Assembly (NCBI GenBank): GCA_037176905.1
Contig: JBBBWG010030198.1
Span: forward strand, 1-31,893
Length of the DNA: 31,893 nucleotides
Source: Azolla pinnata
Lineage: Eukaryota > Streptophyta > Polypodiopsida > Salviniales > Salviniaceae
Direction of reading: 5' to 3'
Each line of letters opens with the position of its first letter. The first letter of the stretch is position 1. The notes below the pieces were generated by a model. That model worked only from the letters and a program-made list of their open reading frames with translations. It was not told where the DNA came from and made no database searches. Positions 31,611 through 31,893 of the stretch are shown here, one piece after another. A program made the position numbers and the translations under genes.

Positions 31611-31893
31611 ATCATACTTGTTGTATGTGCATCATATAATTAGTGGCATCTTCTAAACCACTTTCCTCATGATCATCATTGCCAGGCCCCATCTATTCGG
31701 CACGACCAATGCACCACAGCTCAAATGCTACCATTCGTGGATCGCAATTTTTGCACCAAACCAGGAACCGAAACTCGTTGGGGTTTCAAACAAACGTCCA
31801 TGATCATAGATTGTAATATCTGCATTCATCTACAATATCAAACACGAATATGCACACGTTTTCGAGAATGCAAACGTAACAAGAATAATGCTT
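31611..31893. other. Unassigned AT-rich flank
   Basis: Nothing recognisable is present to the end of the window: no exon, RNA gene or strong repeat. Confidence 0.5.

Overview
The window is nuclear DNA from a land plant, most likely an angiosperm. The protein-coding genes are split into many short exons with GT-AG introns. Three of the four are clear orthologues of Arabidopsis genes. The promoters carry plant-type G-box/ACGT elements and telo-boxes, and AT-rich intergenic DNA holds decayed repeats. I cannot name the species. GC-rich 5' ends and many (CATA)n/(TGCA)n tracts are compatible with a non-grass monocot, but that is only a guess.

Layout: 1-57 is an (ACAT)n microsatellite. 58-1636 is the pyrimidine-rich promoter and leader of a complete CLASP gene (+, 1637-9469, 22 exons, predicted 1475 aa), a microtubule-associated TOG-domain protein. 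9470-11109 is non-coding, between convergent genes. 11110-13428 (-) is a charged, Ala/Glu/Lys-rich coiled-coil protein of unknown family; my seven-exon model (285 aa) needs a 17-nt microexon. Its GC-rich upstream region has a striking inverted repeat carrying two G-boxes. 13861-18717 is gene-free and AT-rich: a tandem array of roughly 1-kb diverged units, one of which is split by a 590-bp solo-LTR-like fossil. 18945-23593 (-) is a hydroxyproline O-galactosyltransferase of the HPGT clade (GT31), which starts arabinogalactan glycosylation. 23594-25364 is its upstream region, with a purine-pyrimidine alternating tract and a 23-bp telo-box minisatellite. 25365-30499 (-) is a complete CSB/ERCC6-type SNF2 ATPase (Arabidopsis CHR8; six exons, predicted 1266 aa). 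30500-30865 is its promoter, dense in ACGT elements; 30866-31321 is a long CATA/TGCA tract; 31332-31610 is a fold-back repeat related to one near 14.1 kb.

The genes do not form a functional cluster: microtubule organisation (CLASP), cell-wall glycoprotein glycosylation (HPGT) and transcription-coupled repair (CHR8) are unrelated housekeeping roles. I found no clearly novel multi-gene system. The points most worth a second look are the unrecognised coiled-coil gene with its microexon, the Asn in the metal-binding DxD motif and the unusual C-terminal tail of the HPGT protein, the GC-AG intron in CLASP, the two ACGT-core inverted repeats in promoters, and the tandem array with its nested LTR.
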